64,000 nucleotides of DNA from assembly GCA_965656875.1 (NCBI GenBank), contig CBFHMJ010000038.1, positions 186,001-250,000 on the forward strand, given 5' to 3'. Below the pieces are notes generated by a model. That model ran no database searches and was not told the origin of the DNA. It was given only the letters and a program-made list of their open reading frames with translations. The position numbers were made by a program, and so were the translations under genes. This document shows positions 9,877-19,230 of the stretch, piece after piece. Position 1 is the stretch's first letter. Every line of letters starts with the position of its first letter. The DNA is from CBFHMJ01 sp965656875 (GTDB taxonomy: Bacteria > Pseudomonadota > Gammaproteobacteria > Enterobacterales > Alteromonadaceae).

Positions 9877-11166
9877 ATGAAATTGAAGAACATTCTAAGC
9901 GCTTTTTTGGGTGGTTTAATGGCTGCATCTGTAGCCCAGGCTGAGCCTCAAAAAGTTGATAGCGTGCTGGCAATTGTCGATAAAGGCGTCATTTTATCGT
10001 CTGAAGTTAATGACATTATTAATCGAGTAAAACAAGGCGCAGTGCTGAACAATCAGCAATTGCCATCCGATGCAGCATTACGAGCTCAAGCCATTGATCG
10101 TCTGGTAATCAAAGAACTTCAGCTACAAATGGCCGAAAGAATGGGCTTACAAATTTCAGATACCCAACTGGATCAAGCCATTGGTCGTATGGCATCAGAT
10201 CAAAGCCTGACCATTGAACAATTTCGCCAACGTATCATTGATTCTGGTGAAAACTACGAGAAATACCGGGAAACCTTCCGTGAAGAAATGACAGCACAGG
10301 AAGCACAACGTCTGAATGTTCACCGTCGTGTGTACATCAGTCTTCAGGAAATTGACAACCTGCTAAAGCTGTTTGAAGAGTCAGGCCAGTCAACAGAAGA
10401 ATTCCGCTTAGGTCATATCCTCATTGAAATACCAGGTGATGCGACACCAGAAGACATTAATGCCAGTAAAGAACGTGCAGATAAAGTCATTGATTTACTT
10501 AACAATGGAAGCGACTTCAAAAAATTAGCGTTAGGCTCCTCGTCAGGTGCAGAAGCACTGGAAGGCGGTGATATGGGCTGGAAAAACATTAATGAATTGC
10601 CATCGCTGTTTGCCGAAGTAGTCAGAAGCGCAAAGAAAGATGAGTTAATTGGTCCTATCCGTTCAGGTGCTGGCTTTCATATTCTGAAAGTGACCGATAT
10701 TCGTGGTCGTCAGACCGTTGAAGTCAATGAAGTTAAAGCACGCCATATTCTTGTTAAGCCATCTATCATTCTTAGTGAATCTAACGCAAAGAAGATGCTG
10801 GCTGAATTTGCTGATAAGCTAAACGCTGGAGAAGCGAATTTTAGTGAATTAGCTAAAGAGCATTCCGAAGACCCGGGTTCAGCACTAAAAGACGGTGTAC
10901 TGGACTGGGCAGATCCAAATATCTATGTTCCCGCATTTAGAGATCAGGTCAATAAACTTGATGCTGGCGTAGTCAGCCAACCATTCAGAAGCTCACATGG
11001 TTGGCATATCGTAGAAGTTATTGAACGAAGAACGTCTGATGCAACAGCAGAGCACAAGCGTGATCGCGCCTACAACCTGCTGTATAACCGTAAATTCAAT
11101 GAAGAATCAGAAAACTGGCTAAGAGAAATCAGGGATCAGGCGTTTATTGAAATTATCGCGGAGTAA
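9877..11166 (+). CDS. surA: Periplasmic chaperone / peptidyl-prolyl isomerase SurA
   Basis: This encodes 429 residues from the ATG at 9877. The ORF stays open upstream to 9733 inside lptD, but only this start gives a signal peptide (cleavage after AQA, about residue 22). It has a SurA N-terminal helical domain followed by two parvulin (PPIC) domains, at about 170-275 and 285-390, each with the GGDMGW- or GVLDW-type core and the GFHILKV or GWHIVEV end. SurA escorts outer-membrane beta-barrels, including LptD encoded just upstream. It lies in one transcriptional run with pdxA, six bases downstream. Confidence 0.95.
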   Translation: MKLKNILSAFLGGLMAASVAQAEPQKVDSVLAIVDKGVILSSEVNDIINRVKQGAVLNNQQLPSDAALRAQAIDRLVIKELQLQMAERMGLQISDTQLDQAIGRMASDQSLTIEQFRQRIIDSGENYEKYRETFREEMTAQEAQRLNVHRRVYISLQEIDNLLKLFEESGQSTEEFRLGHILIEIPGDATPEDINASKERADKVIDLLNNGSDFKKLALGSSSGAEALEGGDMGWKNINELPSLFAEVVRSAKKDELIGPIRSGAGFHILKVTDIRGRQTVEVNEVKARHILVKPSIILSESNAKKMLAEFADKLNAGEANFSELAKEHSEDPGSALKDGVLDWADPNIYVPAFRDQVNKLDAGVVSQPFRSSHGWHIVEVIERRTSDATAEHKRDRAYNLLYNRKFNEESENWLREIRDQAFIEIIAE

Positions 11167-11172
11167 ATCCCT

Positions 11173-12171
11173 ATGACGGTCAGAATAGCAATTACCCCAG
11201 GTGAACCAGCAGGTATTGGTCCGGATATCGTTGTGAAAATTGCGCAACAATCCTGGCCAGTAGAACTTGTTGTCTGTGCAGATGGAGAATTGTTGAGAGA
11301 ACGCGCAGACATGCTGGGACTGCCACTGAAATTGATTCCTTATGATAAGGAAAAAACACCTCAGCCTTCACAGGCTGGAACACTGACAATTTCACATATT
11401 CCATTATCTGCGCCAGTAATCCCTGGCCGCCTTGATGAAACCAATGGTCAATACGTTGTTGAAACGCTTAAATATGCCTGCGATAAGAATATGGATGGCG
11501 AATTCAGCGCTGTTGTAACGGGTCCGGTGCATAAAGAAATTATTAACCGTGCCGGTGTTTCTTTTAGTGGCCATACTGAGTTTTTCGCTCAGCATTCGAA
11601 TACACCTGATGTAGTCATGATGCTGGCAACAAGTGGTTTACGAGTAGCGCTGGTAACCACTCACCTTCCGTTGGCTTATGTTGCAAAAGCAATAACCTCA
11701 GATCGGTTGAAAAAGATCATTCAGATACTCAATTCAGATCTACGACTGAAATTTGGCATCAATGAACCTCGAATATACGTGTGCGGATTAAATCCTCATG
11801 CAGGCGAAGGTGGACACCTGGGCCGCGAAGAGTTGGATATTATTATCCCTACATTGGAAGAACTCCGAAAAGAAGGCTATAACCTGAAAGGTCCTCTCCC
11901 GGCAGACACACTGTTCCAGCCTAAATATCTGGAAGATGCCGATGTGGTTTTATCGATGTTTCATGACCAGGGATTACCAGTCTTGAAATCACAGGGTTTC
12001 GGCGAATCAATGAACATTACGCTGGGCCTTCCATTTATTCGAACATCTGTTGATCATGGCACAGCCCTGGAACTGGCAGGCACAAGCCATGCTGACAGCG
12101 GTAGTTTTGAAGTCGCTATTCGACAGGCCATAGAACTGGCAACAAAAAAGCAATACGTTAATGAATTCTAA
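11173..12171 (+). CDS. pdxA: 4-hydroxythreonine-4-phosphate dehydrogenase PdxA
   Basis: This 332-residue protein performs the NAD-dependent oxidation of 4-phosphohydroxy-L-threonine in DXP-dependent pyridoxal phosphate synthesis. It shows the N-terminal ITPGEPAGIGPDI signature and the three metal-binding histidines in TTHLPL (H164), NPHAGEGG (H209) and MFHDQGLP (H264). SGHTEFF (H134) is also present. Length is normal. It sits between surA and rsmA as in E. coli, and its 3' end overlaps the rsmA start by 11 bases. Confidence 0.95.
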   Translation: MTVRIAITPGEPAGIGPDIVVKIAQQSWPVELVVCADGELLRERADMLGLPLKLIPYDKEKTPQPSQAGTLTISHIPLSAPVIPGRLDETNGQYVVETLKYACDKNMDGEFSAVVTGPVHKEIINRAGVSFSGHTEFFAQHSNTPDVVMMLATSGLRVALVTTHLPLAYVAKAITSDRLKKIIQILNSDLRLKFGINEPRIYVCGLNPHAGEGGHLGREELDIIIPTLEELRKEGYNLKGPLPADTLFQPKYLEDADVVLSMFHDQGLPVLKSQGFGESMNITLGLPFIRTSVDHGTALELAGTSHADSGSFEVAIRQAIELATKKQYVNEF

Positions 12172-12970
12172 GACACATATGGGCCATACGGCCCGAAAAC
12201 GCTTTGGGCAAAACTTTTTAAACGATGATTTTATTATCAGTAAAATTGTCGCTGCTATAAATCCTCAACCGGGTGAAAATCTGGTTGAAATAGGACCTGG
12301 GTTAGGTGCAATCACCAAACCTGTTCTGAGCCAGACAGACCACCTGACCGTTGTCGAACTAGACAGAGATTTAGCAGACCGACTAGTTGCTGATGAAGAA
12401 ATTGGTCACAAAATCACGGTATGCCAGGGGGACGCGCTGAAATATGATTTCGGTCAACTGGCTAACCCTGAAAAGCCAATGAAGGTCTTCGGTAACCTTC
12501 CCTACAACATTTCTACCCCGCTGTTATTCCATCTGTTTGAATTTGCGCCTTATATCAAGAATATGCACTTCATGCTGCAAAAAGAAGTTGTAGAACGCAT
12601 GGTTGCAGGTCCAGGTTCAAAGGCATGGGGCCGATTAAGTGTGATGACGCAGTATTTTTGCGATGCTGTGCCAGTCATTGATGTTCCACCGGAGTCCTTT
12701 GTTCCGCCACCAAAAGTTAATTCGGCAGTCATTCGACTAACGCCAAAAACAGATGAGCAGCGCAAGTTAACGGATACAAAGGTATTAAATCGCGTATGTC
12801 TCGAAGCATTTAATCAGCGCAGAAAAACGGTGAGAAATTGCTTCAAACATCTGATTCCCGTTGACGTTATCGAATCAATCGGCATTGATCCAGGTATCAG
12901 ACCTGAATCAATCAGCCTGAATCAATTTATTGAGCTGGCAAACTGGCTGGTAGATACCCCTTCTAAATAG
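12161..12970 (+). CDS. rsmA: 16S rRNA (A1518/A1519) dimethyltransferase RsmA
   Basis: This is a 269-residue SAM-dependent methyltransferase that dimethylates two adjacent adenines near the 3' end of 16S rRNA late in 30S assembly (KsgA). It has the RKRFGQNFL signature (12-20), SAM loop VEIGPGLGAIT (about 42-52) and catalytic NLPY (112-115). I take the ATG at 12161, overlapping pdxA by 11 bases, because the resulting N-terminus aligns in length with E. coli KsgA. The ATG at 12179 is the alternative. Confidence 0.95.
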   Translation: MNSKTHMGHTARKRFGQNFLNDDFIISKIVAAINPQPGENLVEIGPGLGAITKPVLSQTDHLTVVELDRDLADRLVADEEIGHKITVCQGDALKYDFGQLANPEKPMKVFGNLPYNISTPLLFHLFEFAPYIKNMHFMLQKEVVERMVAGPGSKAWGRLSVMTQYFCDAVPVIDVPPESFVPPPKVNSAVIRLTPKTDEQRKLTDTKVLNRVCLEAFNQRRKTVRNCFKHLIPVDVIESIGIDPGIRPESISLNQFIELANWLVDTPSK

Positions 12971-12998
12971 ACATACATCACGCAGCGAGCATTAAACA

Positions 12999-13808
12999 GT
13001 GGCACAGTACTTTGTTGGTGACATTCAAGGATGTTTTACAGAACTTGAACGTCTATTAGAACACGTTGAATTTGATGCTGCTGTAGACGAACTTTGGTTA
13101 ACGGGCGATCTGGTCGCCCGTGGACCTGAATCACTGGAAACGTTGCTATTTATCCGTTCCCTCGGAACAGCAGCCAAAACAGTTCTCGGCAATCACGATT
13201 TGCATCTGATAGCCGTTTACTTTGGGTTAAAAAAGCCCAAAACTAAGGACCTCCTCTCTCCCCTTCTTTCATCTCCTGAAATAGACGATTTAATTTTCTG
13301 GCTACGGCAACAGCCTCTGTTAAGGAAAGTAAACCCCGACGTTTATATGGCTCATGCCGGATTACCTCCAGTCTGGACGATTGAGCAATCGGTTAAATAT
13401 GCGAATTTCGCATCAGAAATCATACGTAGTGACGACTGTAAACTATACTTGTCTCAAATGTACGAAAATCAACCTGATATTTGGCGAAATAATTTAAGCA
13501 GTACCGAATTGTTCAGATATACAGTGAATTGCTTCACCAGAATGCGATTCTGTTATCCGGATGGTCGTCTTGAGTTAATCACTAAGGAATCTCCAGATAA
13601 TTTGGCAAGCAATCAGTTATTACCCTGGTTTGAATTGCATCACTTCAACAACTTTGAAAAAAGCGTCATTTTTGGTCATTGGGCCTCTCTGATGGGGTAT
13701 ACCAACAACGACAAATTTATTGCTTTAGACACAGGATGCGTCTGGGGAAATCATTTAACGATGTACCGGTTAGATGACAACAAGTTTTTTACACAAAAAG
13801 CGAGATAG
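12999..13808 (+). CDS. apaH: Symmetrical bis(5'-nucleosyl)-tetraphosphatase ApaH
   Basis: This 269-residue calcineurin-like phosphoesterase hydrolyses Ap4A to ADP. Metal-binding blocks are GDIQGC (7-12; most homologues have GDVHGC or GDIHGC, here Gln replaces His), GDLVARGP (about 36-43), GNHD (64-67) and the late GHWASL. The start codon is GTG at 12999. It follows rsmA directly, whereas many gammaproteobacteria have apaG between them. The His-to-Gln change in the first block is worth noting because that histidine is usually a metal ligand in this superfamily. Confidence 0.9.
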   Translation: MAQYFVGDIQGCFTELERLLEHVEFDAAVDELWLTGDLVARGPESLETLLFIRSLGTAAKTVLGNHDLHLIAVYFGLKKPKTKDLLSPLLSSPEIDDLIFWLRQQPLLRKVNPDVYMAHAGLPPVWTIEQSVKYANFASEIIRSDDCKLYLSQMYENQPDIWRNNLSSTELFRYTVNCFTRMRFCYPDGRLELITKESPDNLASNQLLPWFELHHFNNFEKSVIFGHWASLMGYTNNDKFIALDTGCVWGNHLTMYRLDDNKFFTQKAR

Positions 13809-13958
13809 CTTTACTAACTGAACAATATCAAAGCACTTAAATTAATATATTGAAATATTTATGTAATAATTTTATTTCTTTATTTTCCATTAGCTTGTAA
13901 ACAGCTTGTTCTGTTTTTGTTTATGCTTTGACGGTGGATTTTCGTTTCTAACAACCTG

Positions 13959-14036
13959 TATAATCAAGTAGTGTTAATTTTGACCTCTCGCTGTAAAAGC
14001 GTCAGAAATTGTCGCTTTTAGAGGATAAACAGCCTC
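13959..14036 (+). promoter_or_regulatory. Candidate promoter and structured leader of the chemoreceptor gene
   Basis: A TATAAT hexamer at 13959-13964 is a good -10 candidate, though I see no good -35. Downstream, CCTCT/AGAGG (13984-13988 with 14020-14024) encloses AAAAGCG/CGCTTTT (13995-14001 with 14013-14019). A second, mutually exclusive pairing GAGG/CCTC (14021-14024 with 14033-14036) overlaps it. Two alternative hairpins in a 5' leader suggest post-transcriptional control. This is inference only. Confidence 0.4.
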
Positions 14037-14082
14037 TGAAAATTGCAGTTCAAGAACATTAAAAGATCATTTGGAGTCGCTA

Positions 14083-16101
14083 ATGAATTTGACCGTAGCC
14101 CGCAGAATAATCGGCGGTTTTGTCATAGTTACCATTCTGCTAACAACAGTTGGTATCGTTTCATTTATGAATCTGGGAAGCATAAGAGACTCAACGGATC
14201 GAGTAAATGAGCTGAGCATGCCTGCTTTAGCTCACAGTTCACAACTGCAAGTTCAGTTCATGAAAATGGGAAAAGGTGCTGTGAAGATGTTCTATACAGA
14301 AGATCAAAACACACTTAATTCTGTCAGAGAACGTTTTGATAGTGACCAGAAGAAATATGACAGCACCTTCAAAACGCTTTCAAATGTTGTAAAAAATGAC
14401 AACAGCCTGAAAAGTGCGCTTAGCTCTGTTAAAAACGCTTACCAAAGCTTTTCCGATAATGCAGGTAAGCTTTATACCAACCACAACACCAGCCTTCAGT
14501 TAGAAAAAGATATCTCATCTAAACTTGAATCTCTTGAAGAATATGCCGACGACGCATCCACGGCAGCGATGGATATGGCTGAAACTGACTCCATTCAGCG
14601 TAAATATCCCAAGGCTTATGAAGCTTCTAATACGATTGAATCAAACATGAATTCATTAATGAGTTCAGCAACCGATTTATTATCAGCCACACGCTCAAGT
14701 AATGTAGATACCATTGCAAATGAAATTACATTCACGCTGGAAGAAATCCTGAAAAGTGCAGCGATCGTAAAATCCGCGATGGAATCGTCAGATGACAGCG
14801 ACATGATGGAAGATTTGCTCACAAACGTAGAAGAAGTAAATGCATTAGTAAGTGGCAGCAGTTCTATCATGGCATTAAAAAGCCAATTGTTGGCTTACAA
14901 AGCTGATACTCAGCAAAACCTGTTATCTGCTGAAAACGACATTGAATCGGCGATTGATGGTTTAAATAAACTATTTGAGCAGGCTAATAGTTCCGCCGTA
15001 ACGATTCAGTCAGATGTTACCTCTGCCGTTGCATCAGGTCGAACAACCGCGATTATCATTGTTCTTCTTGCTATTTTACTAGCCGCAGTCATATCAACAT
15101 TTACAGTTAAAAGCATCACAGGTCCACTTGCAAAAGTGAATGACATGTTGAACACCGTAGCCTCTGGAGATATGACTCGTCGTCTTGATGATTCAGCGCA
15201 GGATGAATTTGGTGATCTTGCCCGTAACTGTAACATGTTAATTGATAGTCTAAGGGACCTGATACAGGGAATTATTTCACGCTCGACACAGCTTGCTGCT
15301 GCATCAGAAGAAACCTCAGCAATCTCAGCAGAATCAACCACAGCTATTAATAATCAGCGCTCTCAGGTGGAACAAGCCGCGACAGCAACGACAGAGATGT
15401 CCAGCACTTCTCAAGCTGTACTACATAGCTCTGAAGAAGCAAAAGTTGCTATCAAACACGCTGATGAAGAAGCAGAACGTGTTAAAAGTATCTCTGAAAA
15501 TAACAAACTCACGATCATGGAGCTGGCTAAAGAAGTTGATGGCGCATCTGTCGTCATTAACAAATTGCATCAGGATAGCGCGTCTATTGGTGGCATCCTT
15601 GATGTTATCCGTGGTATTGCAGACCAAACTAACTTGCTCGCCTTAAACGCAGCAATTGAAGCAGCGCGAGCAGGCGAACAAGGTCGCGGGTTCGCAGTAG
15701 TTGCAGACGAAGTTCGTTCACTAGCAAGTAAAACTCAGGAATCAACCCAGGAAATTCAGTCAATGATTCAGGTTTTGCAGTCAGGAGCTGAAGAAGCGGT
15801 GAACGTGATGCAAAAAGGAAAACAACAAGCTGACGATTGCGTATCTCAATCAGAGAAAGCCAATCAGGCGTTGGAACTCATTACGGACTCAGTTCATATG
15901 GCCAGTAATGTCAGTGAAGAAATTGCCATGGCCGCTCAAGAACAGAATAAGGTTGCACTGGAAATCAGTGAAAAACTTGAATCCATTGTTGCAATTGCAG
16001 AACAAACAGCATCAGGTGCAGAACAGACAGCGACATCAAGCCATGAAGTGGCTAAACTCTCTGAAGAATTAAGACTCTCGGTCGATGCATTTAAAGTCTA
16101 A
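14083..16101 (+). CDS. Methyl-accepting chemotaxis protein
   Basis: This is a 672-residue transmembrane chemoreceptor. The first transmembrane helix is at about 8-30, followed by a periplasmic helical sensing region of about 280 residues. The second helix (about 315-338) leads into a HAMP domain (about 339-392) and a cytoplasmic signalling domain with the conserved hairpin tip containing ADQTNLLALNAAIEAARAG. I chose the ATG at 14083 because GGAG lies at 14073-14076; the TTG at 14071 is too close to it. The ligand is unknown. No CheR/CheB tether pentapeptide is visible at the C-terminus (ends AFKV). No che genes are adjacent. Confidence 0.93.
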   Translation: MNLTVARRIIGGFVIVTILLTTVGIVSFMNLGSIRDSTDRVNELSMPALAHSSQLQVQFMKMGKGAVKMFYTEDQNTLNSVRERFDSDQKKYDSTFKTLSNVVKNDNSLKSALSSVKNAYQSFSDNAGKLYTNHNTSLQLEKDISSKLESLEEYADDASTAAMDMAETDSIQRKYPKAYEASNTIESNMNSLMSSATDLLSATRSSNVDTIANEITFTLEEILKSAAIVKSAMESSDDSDMMEDLLTNVEEVNALVSGSSSIMALKSQLLAYKADTQQNLLSAENDIESAIDGLNKLFEQANSSAVTIQSDVTSAVASGRTTAIIIVLLAILLAAVISTFTVKSITGPLAKVNDMLNTVASGDMTRRLDDSAQDEFGDLARNCNMLIDSLRDLIQGIISRSTQLAAASEETSAISAESTTAINNQRSQVEQAATATTEMSSTSQAVLHSSEEAKVAIKHADEEAERVKSISENNKLTIMELAKEVDGASVVINKLHQDSASIGGILDVIRGIADQTNLLALNAAIEAARAGEQGRGFAVVADEVRSLASKTQESTQEIQSMIQVLQSGAEEAVNVMQKGKQQADDCVSQSEKANQALELITDSVHMASNVSEEIAMAAQEQNKVALEISEKLESIVAIAEQTASGAEQTATSSHEVAKLSEELRLSVDAFKV

Positions 16102-16125
16102 ACTTTAATGTCACCTATAAGCTCT

Positions 16126-16148
16126 GAAAGCCGCTATATGCGGCTTTC
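16126..16148 (+). terminator. Intrinsic terminator of the chemoreceptor gene
   Basis: A 9-bp perfect stem (16126-16134 with 16140-16148, loop TATAT) is followed by TTTTTTG. Confidence 0.9.
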
Positions 16149-16308
16149 TTTTTGTTCGCTTCATCGATATTCAAATAAACTCATAAGTCTGTGACAGGAC
16201 GCATACAGCATATTTAATACTTATCGATGCGTTGCAATTTAAAAGTAAACCGAGCGAACGAAAAAAGGAGACGTTTGTACTTTAACGAGAACGATTAATT
16301 CAGACATA

Positions 16309-16333
16309 AAAAAAGCGCCTAAGGCGCTTTTTT
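16309..16333. terminator. Bidirectional intrinsic terminator
   Basis: An 11-bp stem (16309-16319 with 16323-16333, loop TAA) has T/A tracts on both sides. It ends the reverse-strand DUF3718 gene and could also back up the terminator at 16126. Confidence 0.9.
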
Positions 16334-16368
16334 CAGAAAATTTGTTTTATTAGTCGGTATATAACGAC

Positions 16369-16743
16369 TTACAGACCAGCTCTGTCTTTAATCGCCGCAA
16401 CTACTGCTGAACCACCGAAACCATTCGATTCAGCCCATGCAACATCACCATAGCCAGCAAGTTTATCAGAAGGAATTTTCTTAACCATGAATGTACCTAC
16501 TGAATCCGCATTATTTGCAATAGCATGGCGAATAAGATTATTACCAGAACATGTCACACCGTCATAAATGTTTCTAAGCTTAATACGGTTTTCTTTTAAC
16601 TTCTTACGAAGACGATTTTTATTGTTACCCGCTACATAATCACACAGTAAAGAAGCAAACTGTGCATCTGCATTAGCAGGAGTAGAAACACTAGCACTAC
16701 CAACAATTAAAACTACAGACGCAGCTGCAGACCAAAACTTCAT
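16369..16743 (-). CDS. DUF3718 family secreted protein
   Basis: This encodes 124 residues from the ATG at 16743, chosen because AGGAGA sits just before it; the longer ORF from 16767 lacks a site. An N-terminal signal peptide (about 1-25, ending ANA) is followed by the DUF3718 pattern: a Cys in LLCDYV, the basic RLRKKLKENRIKLRNIY block, a second Cys in VTCSGNNLIRHAI and FMVKKIP. The two cysteines probably form a disulfide in the periplasm. The function of the family is unknown. It is a single-gene unit with its own terminator. Confidence 0.8.
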   Translation of the reverse strand: MKFWSAAASVVLIVGSASVSTPANADAQFASLLCDYVAGNNKNRLRKKLKENRIKLRNIYDGVTCSGNNLIRHAIANNADSVGTFMVKKIPSDKLAGYGDVAWAESNGFGGSAVVAAIKDRAGL

Positions 16744-16993
16744 ATTGTCTCCTAAAAACCTACTCACACAACTTTTCTAACAATGACCAATCCAGTTCGT
16801 TAGTGCCACAGTATATTTATTAGTTAGGGTTTATCTGATTTACCAGCGACATTTTGCATTTTTAATCAAAGCCAACGAAAAGGCGGTCAAAATTATATCA
16901 TAAATATGAATTATTGAATTGAGTATTTTTCACACAATTCAAAAGTATTCTTTTGACAGTATAGAATAAATTCAGGCTAATGAAGAAAGCACA

Positions 16994-17500
16994 TTAACCC
17001 TTGTTTATGGCATTCTGGCGAGAATACATTAAAAATTTATAATTAAGCATATTCTTATCATCGGATTGATGACTTTCACACATCTCTTCCTGCCAGGGAC
17101 CAACACTTTGGAAATCCGGGAAGAAAGTATCGCCTTCGGTAGTTAAGTCAATTTCAGTGATATATAACCTGGTCGCTAATGGCAAAAACTGCTCGTAAAC
17201 CTTTGCACCACCGATGATCATGACTTCTTCGACATCACCAGCAAGGGCAAGAGCTTCATCCACCTGATTGACAATATTCACACCCGGAATGACGAGTTCA
17301 GTATTTCGAGTCAATACAATATTCTGCCTACCCGGCAATGGTCTTCCTATTGATTCATAGGTATTTCTACCCATGATCACAGGTTTTTTTAATGTATTTT
17401 TCTTAAAGAAAGCCAAATCTGCTGGTAGGTGCCATGGCATCGTATTATCTTTTCCGATAACACGATCCTTAGCCATAGCTGCAATCATTGAAATGTGCAC
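16994..17500 (-). CDS. folA: Dihydrofolate reductase
   Basis: This 168-residue enzyme reduces dihydrofolate to tetrahydrofolate with NADPH, in the cytoplasm. The family segments are intact: MIAAMAKDRVIGKDNTMPWHLPADL with the catalytic acidic residue in PADL, the NADPH-binding GRNTYESIGRPLPGR, and EVMIIGGAKVYEQFLP with the Gly-Gly pair. The start is GTG at 17500, which aligns with the N-terminus of E. coli FolA; an ATG at 17488 is the alternative. It lies downstream of obgE in reverse orientation, probably with its own promoter in the 82-bp gap. Confidence 0.95.
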   Translation of the reverse strand: MHISMIAAMAKDRVIGKDNTMPWHLPADLAFFKKNTLKKPVIMGRNTYESIGRPLPGRQNIVLTRNTELVIPGVNIVNQVDEALALAGDVEEVMIIGGAKVYEQFLPLATRLYITEIDLTTEGDTFFPDFQSVGPWQEEMCESHQSDDKNMLNYKFLMYSRQNAINKG

Positions 17501-17582
17501 TGCGGTGTTTCCACTCTCTTTTCGTTCTAATCTCTGAATTTACATAAGAAATAGACGAATTAAAAATTAATAAATATTCAAT

Positions 17583-18743
17583 TTATTTCTGATAAACAAC
17601 TTCAACATCATAGTCGTCATCATCATCGTCGAAGTCGTCATCATCAAAGTCATCGATGACTTCATCATGATAATCATCCCACTTAAATGAGACCTCTGAA
17701 GTTTTTTCCTCAGACGACTGTTTCGCTGCGTCTTCTTCTTTCAATACTTCCAGCGCTCGACTTACATCATTAACTAAACCATCTGTATTTAGTTTATTGA
17801 ACGCAGAAATCTGGTAAATATCACCATCCCATCCCAACTGTTCAGCAATATCTTTGCAAATTTGATCAGCTTCTTCTTCCAGTAACAAATCAATTTTATT
17901 GAAAACTAACCATCTGGGCTTCGCTGCAAGTTCAGGACTGTACTTTTCAAGCTCTTTTACGATCGAACGAGCATTTTCAACCGGATCAGAACCGTCAGCA
18001 GGCTCAACATCAATGATATGAAGAAGTAAACGACAACGTTCAAGATGCTTCAGAAATCGAATACCAAGACCAGCACCATCAGCCGCGCCTTCGATCAATC
18101 CTGGAATATCAGCAATAACAAAAGAGTTGTAAGCACCAACACGAACCACACCAAGATTTGGCACAAGTGTTGTGAAGGGATAATCAGCAACTTTTGGCTT
18201 AGCAGATGAGACAGAGCGAATAAAGGTCGACTTACCAGCATTTGGCAAACCCAATAAGCCTACATCAGCTAACAACATTAACTCTAGTTGCAGATTACGG
18301 ATTTCTCCGGGAGTTCCATTCGATTTTTGTCTTGGTGTTCTATTAGTACTACTCTTGAATCGAGCATTACCCAAACCGTGGTAGCCACCCTTAGCTACCA
18401 TCAACTTTTCTTCGTGTTTCAGAAGTTCACCAATGACTTCACCAGTATCTTCATCTTTTGCACGAGTACCAACAGGAACGCTGAGATACAAATCATCACC
18501 GCGTTTCCCCGTTGCGTTGCTTCGCTTACCATTTTCACCACGACCAGCGCTATGAAAACGTTCAAAGCGAAAATCAATGAGTGTATTTAGTCCTTCATCA
18601 GCTACCAGGTAGACATCGCCACCATCGCCGCCATCACCACCATCAGGTCCGCCTTTAGGAATATATTTTTCCCGACGAAAACTAACAATACCATTGCCGC
18701 CATCACCTGCTTCAGCGCGGATTTTGACTTCATCAACAAATTT
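17583..18743 (-). CDS. obgE: Obg family GTPase CgtA/ObgE
   Basis: This is a 386-residue ribosome-associated GTPase acting in 50S assembly and the stringent response. The start is the ATG at 18743 (KFVDEVKIRAEAGDGG), not the upstream extension to 18806. A glycine-rich Obg fold (about 1-158) precedes a G domain with GLPNAGKST (P-loop), DIPGLIEGA (switch II) and NKID. The C-terminus is a strongly acidic tail dominated by Asp runs, more extreme than in many homologues. It is the third gene of rplU-rpmA-obgE, with 210 bp and a terminator separating it from rpmA. Confidence 0.95.
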   Translation of the reverse strand, partial: KFVDEVKIRAEAGDGGNGIVSFRREKYIPKGGPDGGDGGDGGDVYLVADEGLNTLIDFRFERFHSAGRGENGKRSNATGKRGDDLYLSVPVGTRAKDEDTGEVIGELLKHEEKLMVAKGGYHGLGNARFKSSTNRTPRQKSNGTPGEIRNLQLELMLLADVGLLGLPNAGKSTFIRSVSSAKPKVADYPFTTLVPNLGVVRVGAYNSFVIADIPGLIEGAADGAGLGIRFLKHLERCRLLLHIIDVEPADGSDPVENARSIVKELEKYSPELAAKPRWLVFNKIDLLLEEEADQICKDIAEQLGWDGDIYQISAFNKLNTDGLVNDVSRALEVLKEEDAAKQSSEEKTSEVSFKWDDYHDEVIDDFDDDDFDDDDDDYDVEVVYQK

Positions 18744-18910
18744 CATTCGTTGCTGTGCTCCAGAAGGATAATTTAGAAGTTGTATACATTCATGACTAAA
18801 GCCCAAATAAGCATTTAGTCAGGCATATTGATTAATATTTTTCGACCATACTGGTCAAATTACAATCAACATGCAAGAAATTAAACTAAAGATCAGTTTA
18901 GTCGCAAAAA

Positions 18911-18936
18911 AAAACCCCGCAATACTGCGGGGTTTT
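18911..18936 (-). terminator. Intrinsic terminator after rpmA
   Basis: A 10-bp stem (18911-18920 with 18927-18936) on the reverse strand is followed by a T tract. It separates rplU-rpmA from obgE, so obgE transcription is by readthrough or from its own promoter. Confidence 0.9.
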
Positions 18937-18953
18937 ATTCGTAAAAACGTTTC

Positions 18954-19211
18954 TTATGCAGCAACGATGCTTACATATTTACGGTTTTGTGGACCTTTAA
19001 CTTCAAACTGAACTTTACCGTCAGTTAAAGCGAATAGTGTGTGATCACGACCGCAACCAACATTGTCACCAGCGTGGAACTTAGTACCACGTTGACGAAC
19101 AAGGATATTACCTGCTAGTACAGATTGACCACCAAAGCGCTTAACACCTAAGCGTTTGCTTTCTGAATCGCGACCATTTCGCGTACTACCCGCAGCCTTT
19201 TTATGTGCCAT
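18954..19211 (-). CDS. rpmA: 50S ribosomal protein L27
   Basis: This 85-residue protein begins MAHKKAAGSTRNGRDS, the bacterial L27 N-terminus that reaches the peptidyl-transferase centre. It carries the signature GNILVRQRGTKFHAG. It has no N-terminal cleavage extension of the Firmicutes type. It lies 19 bases after rplU in the usual L21-L27 operon. Confidence 0.98.
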   Translation of the reverse strand: MAHKKAAGSTRNGRDSESKRLGVKRFGGQSVLAGNILVRQRGTKFHAGDNVGCGRDHTLFALTDGKVQFEVKGPQNRKYVSIVAA

Positions 19212-19230
19212 TTGTTAGTACTCCTACTTA

